The notes under the pieces were generated by a model that saw only the letters and a program-made list of their open reading frames with translations, was not told the DNA's origin and did not search any database. The translations under genes were made by a program, and so were the position numbers. A stretch of DNA of 22,276 nucleotides from Actinomycetota bacterium (GTDB lineage Bacteria; Actinomycetota; Thermoleophilia; UBA2241): contig JAAYBE010000146.1 in assembly GCA_012719015.1 (NCBI GenBank), positions 1-22,276 of the forward strand. Reading direction: 5' to 3'. Below, piece after piece: positions 7,804-14,097 of this stretch (positions within the stretch are counted from its first letter, which is position 1; each line of letters starts with the position of its first letter).

Positions 7804-8469
7804 TCAGGCCGGCGGCCGCACCCAGGAGAAAGGCGTGATGCCGATGCTGGCGAGCAGCCTCACCAGCGCCGGTACGGGCAGGCCCACGACGTTGAAGTAG
7901 TCGCCCTCCAGGCTCTTGACCAGGCCGGAGCCGAGACCCTGGATCGCGTAGGCCCCGGCTCTCTCCCGCCACTCACCGGAGGCGACGTAGGCGGCGAGAT
8001 CCGCGTCCGTCAGGCTGCGGAAGGTGACCTTGGTGACGGCATGGGTCACGAGTGCCACCTTGCGTGAGGTCAGATAGATGCCGCTGTAGACCTCGTGGGT
8101 GCGGGCGGCCAGCCGCCGCACGTAGGCGGCGGCCTCGGCCTCGTCGCGCGCCTTGCCGAGGATCTCGCCCTGCAGCACCACGACCGTGTCGACGCCGAGC
8201 ACGAGCTCGCCAGGGGCCACCGGTCCGCGTGCCAGCACCTCCTCGGCCTTGCCGCGTGCGTTCTGTTGCACGGTCTGCGCCGGGTCACCGTCGGCCACCG
8301 CCTCCGTGTGCTCGCTCACCACGGCGCGGAACGGGATCCCGAGCTGCTCCAGCAGCAGCTTCCGCTGCGGAGAGCGCGAGGCGAGGACCAGGCCGGCGAA
8401 GCCGCCGGCGCCCCTGCCGGCGTCCGGCAGGACCCGGTCCCAGAAGTGCTGGGGGACCGGGTCAGACAA
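7804..8469 (-). CDS. maf: Maf family nucleoside triphosphate pyrophosphatase
   Basis: A 221-aa protein of the Maf/Ham1-like superfamily, which hydrolyses non-canonical or modified NTPs (dTTP/UTP or m7GTP/CTP depending on subfamily) to monophosphates. Signature elements are LVLASRSPQRKLLLEQLG (27-44), VLGVDTVVV (91-99) with the catalytic Asp94, GKARDEAEA (105-113), HEVYSGI (125-131) and AGAYAIQGLGSGLV (171-184) followed by GDYFNVVGLP (189-198). The start is TTG at 8469, the only usable initiator before the conserved block; it overlaps the last 8 bases of ndk, giving about 26 extra residues before the Maf core. The subfamily's substrate cannot be decided safely from this reading. Confidence 0.93.
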   Translation of the reverse strand: MSDPVPQHFWDRVLPDAGRGAGGFAGLVLASRSPQRKLLLEQLGIPFRAVVSEHTEAVADGDPAQTVQQNARGKAEEVLARGPVAPGELVLGVDTVVVLQGEILGKARDEAEAAAYVRRLAARTHEVYSGIYLTSRKVALVTHAVTKVTFRSLTDADLAAYVASGEWRERAGAYAIQGLGSGLVKSLEGDYFNVVGLPVPALVRLLASIGITPFSWVRPPA

Positions 8470-8875
8470 GTTCTGCCTCGTCGAAGAAGAGCCCGATCTC
8501 GCGGGCTGCGCTCTCAGGGCTGTCGGAGCCGTGGACCACGTTCTCCTCCTTGCTGAGCGAGAAGTCGCCCCGGATGGTGCCCGGAGCGGCCTGCGCCGAG
8601 TCGGTCGCGCCCATCATGGCCCGGGCCACCGTGACGGCCTCGCGTCCTTCCCACACCATGGCCACCACCGGGGCCGACGTGATGAAGGCGACGAGCCCCT
8701 CGAAGAACGGCTTGTCCACGTGCTCGGCGTAATGGCGCGCGGCGAGTTCGCGATCGATGCGCAGCGCCTTGATGCCGCGCAGCACGAACCCGCGCCGCTC
8801 GAACCGGGCGATGACCTCCCCGACGAGGCCGCGGGCGACGCCGTTGGGCTTGACCATGATGAACGTTCGCTCCAT
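8462..8875 (-). CDS. ndk: Nucleoside diphosphate kinase
   Basis: A 137-aa enzyme that transfers the gamma phosphate of ATP to other NDPs through a phosphohistidine. It begins MERTFIMVKPNGVARGLVGE (Lys9), has FFEGLVAFITSAPVVAMVWEG (57-77), GATDSAQAAPGTIRGDF (89-105) and the active-site block NVVHGSDSPESA (112-123) with His115 as the phosphorylated residue. Length is normal for the family. The reading frame stays open upstream to 9109, but ATG at 8875 is preceded by GGAAGGAT and matches the family N-terminus, so the longer form is rejected. The stop overlaps the maf start by 8 bases, and both genes concern nucleotide pools. Confidence 0.97.
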   Translation of the reverse strand: MERTFIMVKPNGVARGLVGEVIARFERRGFVLRGIKALRIDRELAARHYAEHVDKPFFEGLVAFITSAPVVAMVWEGREAVTVARAMMGATDSAQAAPGTIRGDFSLSKEENVVHGSDSPESAAREIGLFFDEAELV

Positions 8876-8934
8876 GAGGATCCTTCCGGGTGGGAGAGAC
8901 GACTGGGACGGCGGACCGGGGTCGGCGTCCGTCC

Positions 8935-9462
8935 TCAGGCGCGGTCGAAGGCGGGTGACGCGACGTGGACGTCGGCCTCGCAGTACGGGCAGACACGCCA
9001 CTGCGGGTCGACCGGCCGGCGACACGAGGGGCAGGGGGTACGCAACCGTCGCCCGCAGGTGGGGCAGACCAGGTAGTCCTCGCGCACCGGGGTCTTGCAG
9101 AACGAGCACCGCGCCTCATCGCCGATGCGCGCCTCCATCACGGCGACCTCGAGCTCGTGCTCGAGCCGCTCCCCGAGGGTCTCGGGCGGACGGACGATGG
9201 CGTACACGACGAGACCGACGGGACCGAAGACGATCCCCGTGAGCACCGCCACGGCGAGCACGATCTTGTCGTCGATGCGACGCCGCGCGTCCTTGAACAC
9301 CCAGTAGGCACAGGAGATCCAGAGGACGGCCAGGAAGAAGTAGAACATGAGCGTCACGAAGTGCCACGTCGGTGACTTGAAGAAGTCAAGCACCGCCTGG
9401 AACGGGTTGGCGCTCTCGGTCGGCGTCGTGTCCTGCGCGGCAACGATGGTCCAGAAAGGCAC
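8935..9462 (-). CDS. Membrane protein with C-terminal double zinc ribbon
   Basis: A 175-aa protein of unknown function. Two membrane helices are evident (about 33-56, TLMFYFFLAVLWISCAYWVF, and 67-91, VLAVAVLTGIVFGPVGLVVYAIV), separated by a basic loop KDARRRIDDK. The C-terminal part has four CxxC pairs (C119/C122, C133/C136, C144/C147, C158/C161), the spacing of a DZANK-type double zinc ribbon, presumably cytoplasmic. The start is GTG with AGGAGGAAGG directly upstream. It sits 59 bases before ndk. A bulged GC-rich hairpin (about 9487-9508) lies just upstream of the ribosome-binding site and might affect expression. No enzyme motif is visible; zinc ribbons of this kind usually mediate protein or nucleic-acid contact. 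Confidence 0.85.
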   Translation of the reverse strand: MPFWTIVAAQDTTPTESANPFQAVLDFFKSPTWHFVTLMFYFFLAVLWISCAYWVFKDARRRIDDKIVLAVAVLTGIVFGPVGLVVYAIVRPPETLGERLEHELEVAVMEARIGDEARCSFCKTPVREDYLVCPTCGRRLRTPCPSCRRPVDPQWRVCPYCEADVHVASPAFDRA

Positions 9463-9589
9463 CCTTCCTCCTCAGGCGGACTACGTGGAGGGCGCCCCCG
9501 GCGCCTCCGTATGACGGCGGCCTGTCCGCGGGGCCGGATCGGCCTGTCCCCACGGCGACTGCCTGCCGGCCCGGACGACCGGCGGCGCA

Positions 9590-9595
9590 ATCATA
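9590..9595 (-). promoter_or_regulatory. Possible -10 element for the zinc-ribbon membrane protein / ndk / maf genes
   Basis: TATGAT on the minus strand matches five of six bases of TATAAT and lies about 130 bases upstream of the GTG at 9462. No convincing -35 hexamer sits 17 bases upstream. The stretch 9463-9627 holds no open reading frame I would defend; it contains this box and the hairpin near 9487-9508. Confidence 0.3.
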
Positions 9596-9627
9596 CCTGA
9601 CAACCCGCGCCGCCGGAGAGCGGTGCG

Positions 9628-9771
9628 CTAGAAGGCGGCCGGGAGGACGGGCAGCACGGCCAGCCGCATCCCGATGAGGTAGCCCACGAAGAAAGCTACC
9701 GCAGCGACTGCGACCACGATGAGGAGCGCGACCAGGAAGCGCACCACCGGATGGGCTCTCTGCTGTGCCAT
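9628..9771 (-). CDS. Small single-pass membrane protein, 47 aa
   Basis: A short frame beginning MAQQRAHPVVRF, continuing as an uninterrupted hydrophobic helix (about residues 11-34, from FLVALLIVVAVAA to FFVGYLIG), then GMRLAVLPVLPAAF and a TAG stop. ATG at 9771 is preceded by GGAGAGG at the right distance, and a TATACT box (9800-9795) lies about 24 bases further upstream. The basic N-terminus before the helix predicts the N-in orientation. It fills the otherwise empty gap between folC and the zinc-ribbon membrane protein. I do not recognise a family. Support is ribosome-binding site, promoter-like box, composition and clean membrane topology; function is unknown. Confidence 0.65.
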   Translation of the reverse strand: MAQQRAHPVVRFLVALLIVVAVAAVAFFVGYLIGMRLAVLPVLPAAF

Positions 9772-9794
9772 CCACCTCTCCACGGATTTGCGCC

Positions 9795-9800
9795 AGTATA
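9795..9800 (-). promoter_or_regulatory. GTATACT-type -10 element upstream of the 47-aa membrane protein
   Basis: TATACT preceded by GGG on the minus strand, immediately after the folC stop codon and 23 bases before the ATG at 9771. The same heptamer GTATACT occurs upstream of valS, tRNA-Arg and tRNA-Pro in this window. No -35 consensus is visible. Confidence 0.5.
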
Positions 9801-9829
9801 CCCGAACCCCATCCCCAGGACGGCGGAGT

Positions 9830-11146
9830 TCAGCCGGCGCCGGCGAGGACGTCGCGCAGGTCTTCGAGCAGGTACAGCGACCCCGCGACCACGACGCTTC
9901 CGGCGCTGCCGGCGAGCGTGCGGGCGCGGGTCAGCGCCGCGTGCGGATCGACGATCGTCTCGATCCGCTCCGCCGGGCCGTCCGCGAGCGTGACGTCCCG
10001 CGCGGCCGCCGCGAGCCCCATGGCCGTCAGACTGCGCGGCTCACTCGCCTCGGTGCAGACGACGGCGTCGAACAGCGGAAGCAGCCGGGCCAGCATGGTC
10101 CGGTAGTCCTTGTCGCGCATGATGGCGAGCACACCGACCGCCGGCCGCGGCATGTCCAGGACGGTGAGGCTCTGGGCCAACACACGCGCGCCGTCGGGGT
10201 TGTGCGCCCCGTCGGCGAGGAGGAGGGGCCGGTCCGCCACCACCTGCAGACGGCCGGGCACGGGCGTCCCGGCCAGGGCCCGGCGCACGGCGTTCTCGTC
10301 GAGCCGCCCGAGGAAGAGGCGCGTCGCGACCACCGCGAGCGCCGCGTTGCGCACCTGGTAGAGGGCCGGCGTGGGGACCCCCAGGCCCGCCAAACGCTCC
10401 GGCACGCCGCCCGTCGCGAAGTCGACCGCGAAGTCGTCGGGCGCGCCGGAGACCGCGAAGTCCCCCGACCGCGCCACGTCGCGCAGGAAGTGCGGCGCGG
10501 CGCCGGCGGCCGAGCAGGCGCGCCGCGCCGCGTCCTCGAGTCCGTCGAGCTCCCCGAAGACCACGTGGCCGCCTTTGATCACGGCCGCCTTCTCGGCGAA
10601 GATCAGCTCCCGTGTGCCTCCGAGCACCTCGGTGTGCTCGAGCGCGATGTTGGTCAGCACGACGACGGGCGCCTGCACCACGTTGGTGGCGTCCAGGCGC
10701 CCTCCCAGCCCCGCCTCCAGCGCGACCGCCCGCACGTCGCTCTCGGCGAAGGCGAGCAGAGCCGCGACCGTGAGCACCTCGAACTGGGTCGTCTCGCCCA
10801 GGTCCCGCGGCAGGGCGGCGACCTCGGTCCGCACGCGCCGCACCGCGGCCGCGAAGCGGCCTTCGTCGATCGGGCGACCTGCGACGACCACCCGCTCGCT
10901 CCATCCGGAGATGTGCGGCGAGAGATAGGCGCCGGAGCGCACGCCGTGCTCGCGCAGCAGCGCCTCGCAGTACCGCACGGTCGACGACTTGCCGTTGGTG
11001 CCCACCACGTGGATGACGCCGTAGGACTCCTGCGGCCTGTCCAGGCGGTCGAGCAGCGCCGTCACACGCTCCAGACCCGGGCGCATGCCGAACGCGGCGA
11101 GCGAGTCGAGATACCCGACCCAGTCCTGATCGTCCGTGGGGCTCAC
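9830..11146 (-). CDS. folC: Bifunctional dihydrofolate synthase/folylpolyglutamate synthase
   Basis: A 438-aa Mur-ligase superfamily enzyme that adds glutamate to dihydropteroate and to reduced folates. With the GTG at 11146 as residue 1, motifs are WVGYLDSLAAFGMRPGLERV (9-28), P-loop VVGTNGKSST (47-56), YLSPHI (74-79), FEVLTVAALLAF (122-133), LEAGLGGRLDATN (143-155), IFAEKAAVIK (182-191, the position of the carbamylated lysine) and the C-domain DGAHNPDGA (312-320). The frame stays open to 11272, but that would overlap valS by 71 bases and add a low-complexity leader with no homology to the family start, so I chose the GTG. It lies 55 bases after the valS stop, a common pairing (valS-folC) in many bacteria. 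Confidence 0.94.
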   Translation of the reverse strand: MSPTDDQDWVGYLDSLAAFGMRPGLERVTALLDRLDRPQESYGVIHVVGTNGKSSTVRYCEALLREHGVRSGAYLSPHISGWSERVVVAGRPIDEGRFAAAVRRVRTEVAALPRDLGETTQFEVLTVAALLAFAESDVRAVALEAGLGGRLDATNVVQAPVVVLTNIALEHTEVLGGTRELIFAEKAAVIKGGHVVFGELDGLEDAARRACSAAGAAPHFLRDVARSGDFAVSGAPDDFAVDFATGGVPERLAGLGVPTPALYQVRNAALAVVATRLFLGRLDENAVRRALAGTPVPGRLQVVADRPLLLADGAHNPDGARVLAQSLTVLDMPRPAVGVLAIMRDKDYRTMLARLLPLFDAVVCTEASEPRSLTAMGLAAAARDVTLADGPAERIETIVDPHAALTRARTLAGSAGSVVVAGSLYLLEDLRDVLAGAG

Positions 11147-11201
11147 GCCCGTTCCCGTTCGCTCATGGTCGCGACGATGTGCGGTGCCGACCGGCCGGGC
11201 C

Positions 11202-13811
11202 TCACCCACGGAGTCGTGCGAGCCGGGCGGCGAGGCCGTCCCGCTCGGCGACGTAGCCTGCGAGCTTCTCACGCTCCCGGGCGACCACGGCCTCCGGAGC
11301 CCTGTCCACGAACTGCGGGTTGCCGAGCTTGGCCTCGCTGCGCCGGACCTCGGCGGTGGCCGCGGCCACTTGCCGTTCGAGGCGCGCCAGCTCCTCCGCC
11401 CTGTCGACGACCGCCGCGACCTCCAGCCGGCCGCCGGGCACCGTCACCGCTGTGGCGTCCTCCGGCGCCGCACCGTCGAACGAGACGGACGTGCGCGCGA
11501 GTGCCCGGAACGCGCCCGCATAGGGCGCGTACGGACGCTCCGCACCGGCGCGGTCGGCCACGAAGACGGCCTCAAGCACCTTGCCCGGCGGGACGCCTGT
11601 CTCGGCGCGGAAGCGTCGCAGCGCGTCGACCGCCGCCTGGAGCTCGCCGATGACCCGCTCGTCCTCGGGAGCACGCAGGGCGTCGTCGGCGCGGGGATGC
11701 TCCCGGCGCAGCAGGGGAGCCGCTCCGTACTGCTCTGCGATCTCCTCCGTCACGAAGGGCAGGAAGGGGTGCAGGAGACGCACGATCTGGTCCAGCATCC
11801 AGCGCGCGTGTCCGGCCGCCCGCGCCTTGGCCGCCTCGTCGTCGCCGTACAGACGGACCTTGACCAGCTCGAGGTACCAGTCGCAGAACTCGTCCCAGAC
11901 GAAGTGGTAGAGCGCGTCGACCGCGGTCGCGAAGTCGTACTCCGCCACGGCCGCCTCGACCGCGGCCAGACAGCGCTGGAACCGGCTGGTGATCCAGCGG
12001 TCGACCTGGTCGGTGTCGTCGCGCTGCGCGGCGCACCCCTCGCTGCCGAGGAGGACGAACCGGGCCGCGTTCCAGAGCTTGTTGGCGAAGCCGCGTCCCA
12101 TGGCGATCTTCTCTTCGCTGAAGCGCACGTCCTGGGTGCTGCTCATGAGCAGCAGGCCGAAGCGGGTGGCGTCGGCTCCGTGCCGGTCGATCATCTCGAG
12201 CGGGTCGATGCCGGTGCCGAGGCTCTTGCTCATCCGGCGGCCGTCAGGCGCCTGGATGACGGAGTGGATGTAGACGTCGTCGAACGGGATCTCGCCCATG
12301 AACTCGAGACCCATCATGATCATGCGCGCGACCCACAGGAAGATGATGTCGCGCGCCGTGCTGAGCACGCTGGTCGGATAGAAGTAGGCGAGATCGTCCG
12401 TGCGCTCCGGCCAGCCGAAGGTGGCGAAGGGCCAGAGCGCCGAGCTGAACCAGGTGTCGAGCACGTCGGTCTCACGGGTGAGCTCCGTCGCGCCGCAGGT
12501 GGCGCACTCCGTCGGCTCGGCCTCGGCCACGGTGACGTGGCCGTCCGGGCAGTACCACACCGGCAGCTGATGGCCCCACCAGAGCTGCCGGCTGATGCAC
12601 CACGGCCGCAGGTCTTCCATCCAGTCCATGTACACGCGCGCCCAGCGGGAGGGAGTGAACGCGACCCGGCCGTCGCGCACCACGTCCATGGCGGGCCGTT
12701 TGAGCGCGTCCATGTCCATGAACCACTGCTCGCTGATGAGCGGCTCGATCGGTGTGCCGCAGCGGTGACAGGTGGCCACGCTGTGCGGGTAGTCCTCGAC
12801 CTCGACCAGGGCGCCGAGCTCGCGAAGGTCGGCGCTCACGCGCGCCGCGGCCTCCTCGACCTCGAGCCCGGCGTACGGCCCCCCCGCCGCCGTGATGCGG
12901 CCGTCCTGACCGACGACCTGCACCGCCTCCAGGCCGTGCGTGCGGCCGATGTCGAAGTCGGTGAGGTCGTGCGCCGGTGTGATCTTGAGAGCGCCTGTGC
13001 CGAACCCCGGGTCGACGCGGTCGTCCGCCACGATCCGCAGGCGGCGCCCGAGCAGCGGCAGGATCGCCGTCCTGCCCACCAGGTCCCTGTACCGCTCGTC
13101 GTCGGGGTGCACGGCCACGGCCGTGTCGCCGAGCATGGTCTCGGGCCGCGTGGTGGCGATGGTGACGGCCCCGCCGCCCTCGACCTCGTAGCGGATGTGA
13201 CTCAAAATGCCCGGCATGTCGCGATACGCCACCTCGAGGTCGCTGAGCGCGGTGCCGCAGCGCGGGCACCAGTTGACCAGGTAGCTGTCGCGATGGATGT
13301 AGCCCTTGTCGTAGAGGGCCACGAAGACCTTGGTGACGGCGCGGACGTACTCGTCGTCGAAGGTGAACCGTTCGCGGTCGTAGTCGCAGGAGCAGCCGAG
13401 GCGCTTGAGCTGCTCGATGATGGTGCCGCCGTACTCCCGCCGCCACTCCCACACCCTGGCCGCGAACTGCTCGCGTCCGAGATCCTCCTTGGTCAGGCCC
13501 TCCTTGCGCAGCGTCTTCTCGACCACGTTCTGCGTGGCGATGCCCGCGTGGTCGGTGCCGACCAGCCAGCAGGCGTTCTCTCCCAGCATGCGGTGGTACC
13601 TGATCAGCGCGTCCTGGATGGTGTCGTTGAGCGCGTGACCCATGTGCAACACGCCGGTGATGTTGGGTGGAGGGATGACGATGGAGTAGGCCGGCCGCGA
13701 CGAGTCCGGCTCCGCGTGGAAGAGGTGGTCGTCGAGCCAACGTCCCATCCAGCGCGCCTCGACGGCGGCCGGCTCGAAGCGGGTGGTCTGCTGCAGGTAG
13801 TCGTTCATCAA
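11202..13811 (-). CDS. valS: Valyl-tRNA synthetase
   Basis: An 869-aa class Ia aminoacyl-tRNA synthetase. It has the HIGH-type motif HMGH (56-59) after IPPPNITG (46-53), the CP1 editing domain with TTRPETMLGDTAV (220-232), and the KMSKS-type motif RMSKS (526-530). Cysteine pairs at WCPRCG (181-186), CHRCG (348-352) and CATCG (436-440) suggest zinc-binding knuckles in the catalytic region. The C-terminal part (about 790-869) is a charged coiled coil rich in Arg/Glu/Ala, the tRNA-binding arm of ValRS. The VGTDHAGIATQ signature separates it from IleRS and LeuRS. It starts with two tandem ATG codons; a TATACT -10 box lies 25-30 bases upstream, so it is probably transcribed from its own promoter with folC. 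Confidence 0.97.
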   Translation of the reverse strand: MMNDYLQQTTRFEPAAVEARWMGRWLDDHLFHAEPDSSRPAYSIVIPPPNITGVLHMGHALNDTIQDALIRYHRMLGENACWLVGTDHAGIATQNVVEKTLRKEGLTKEDLGREQFAARVWEWRREYGGTIIEQLKRLGCSCDYDRERFTFDDEYVRAVTKVFVALYDKGYIHRDSYLVNWCPRCGTALSDLEVAYRDMPGILSHIRYEVEGGGAVTIATTRPETMLGDTAVAVHPDDERYRDLVGRTAILPLLGRRLRIVADDRVDPGFGTGALKITPAHDLTDFDIGRTHGLEAVQVVGQDGRITAAGGPYAGLEVEEAAARVSADLRELGALVEVEDYPHSVATCHRCGTPIEPLISEQWFMDMDALKRPAMDVVRDGRVAFTPSRWARVYMDWMEDLRPWCISRQLWWGHQLPVWYCPDGHVTVAEAEPTECATCGATELTRETDVLDTWFSSALWPFATFGWPERTDDLAYFYPTSVLSTARDIIFLWVARMIMMGLEFMGEIPFDDVYIHSVIQAPDGRRMSKSLGTGIDPLEMIDRHGADATRFGLLLMSSTQDVRFSEEKIAMGRGFANKLWNAARFVLLGSEGCAAQRDDTDQVDRWITSRFQRCLAAVEAAVAEYDFATAVDALYHFVWDEFCDWYLELVKVRLYGDDEAAKARAAGHARWMLDQIVRLLHPFLPFVTEEIAEQYGAAPLLRREHPRADDALRAPEDERVIGELQAAVDALRRFRAETGVPPGKVLEAVFVADRAGAERPYAPYAGAFRALARTSVSFDGAAPEDATAVTVPGGRLEVAAVVDRAEELARLERQVAAATAEVRRSEAKLGNPQFVDRAPEAVVAREREKLAGYVAERDGLAARLARLRG

Positions 13812-13835
13812 GCCTCGATCGTCGCGGGAGGCTCA

Positions 13836-13841
13836 AGTATA
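13836..13841 (-). promoter_or_regulatory. GTATACT-type -10 element for valS
   Basis: Minus-strand TATACT preceded by CGG, 25 bases before the valS ATG and just after the lon terminator hairpin. It implies a leader of about 20 bases, too short for a T-box riboswitch, and none is visible. No -35 consensus can be seen; the region where it should lie is the hairpin itself. Confidence 0.55.
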
Positions 13842-13849
13842 CCGAAGCG

Positions 13850-13886
13850 GAGAGGGCCGCCCCTCCCGCGGAGGAGCGGCCCTCTC
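13850..13886 (-). terminator. Strong hairpin downstream of lon, probable terminator
   Basis: GAGAGGGCCGC (13850-13860) pairs perfectly with GCGGCCCTCTC (13876-13886), and an inner CCTC/GAGG adds four more pairs around a CCGCG loop. It starts 19 bases after the lon stop codon and ends just before the valS -10 box. There is no run of U after it on the minus strand, so it may act as a GC-rich terminator of the actinobacterial type or need Rho. Confidence 0.75.
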
Positions 13887-13905
13887 CTGCCCACCGGGAC
13901 CGGCC

Positions 13906-14097
13906 TCACGCCTTGTCGTCCGGCGCCTCTCCGCCGCTGTACTCGACGGCGCAGACCTGGCAGAACTCGTCGGAGCCCTCGATGAGGCTGCCGCACTGCG
14001 AGCAGTGCTTCTCGAGCGCGCCCGAGCCGGCGTCCACACCTGGCTCTTCGGTCGATCCCGGCGTCTGGTGGTTGTGTTCGTGCTCGTGTTCGTGCAT
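13906..14097 (-). CDS. Possible separately translated His-rich zinc-ribbon protein (63 aa) within lon
   Basis: In the same frame as lon, Met843 is preceded by GGAGAGGGG, 3-4 bases before its ATG, a ribosome-binding site stronger than the one for lon itself. Starting here would yield a 63-aa protein: MHEHEHEHNHQ, a Gly/Glu/Ser linker, then two CxxC pairs (HCSQCG and FCQVCA) forming a compact zinc ribbon. This may be an independent product, a remnant start of a gene now fused to lon, or coincidence. I list it as an alternative start and not as a separate locus. Confidence 0.4.
   Translation of the reverse strand: MHEHEHEHNHQTPGSTEEPGVDAGSGALEKHCSQCGSLIEGSDEFCQVCAVEYSGGEAPDDKA

Noticed and set aside
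7783..7819. Two copies of GCGGCCGC flanking the maf stop, considered as a terminator stem
   Set aside because: Each copy is self-complementary and flanking bases do not extend the pairing; too weak to call in DNA this GC-rich.
8876..9109. N-terminal extension of ndk
   Set aside because: It would overlap the zinc-ribbon gene almost completely, and the family start MERTFIMVKP with a ribosome-binding site is at 8875.
11147..11272. N-terminal extension of folC into valS
   Set aside because: No family similarity, overlaps valS by 71 bases; GTG at 11146 gives a normal FolC.
13812..13835. T-box or other riboswitch upstream of valS
   Set aside because: The leader between the -10 box and the ATG is only about 20 bases and holds no T-box motif or specifier hairpin.
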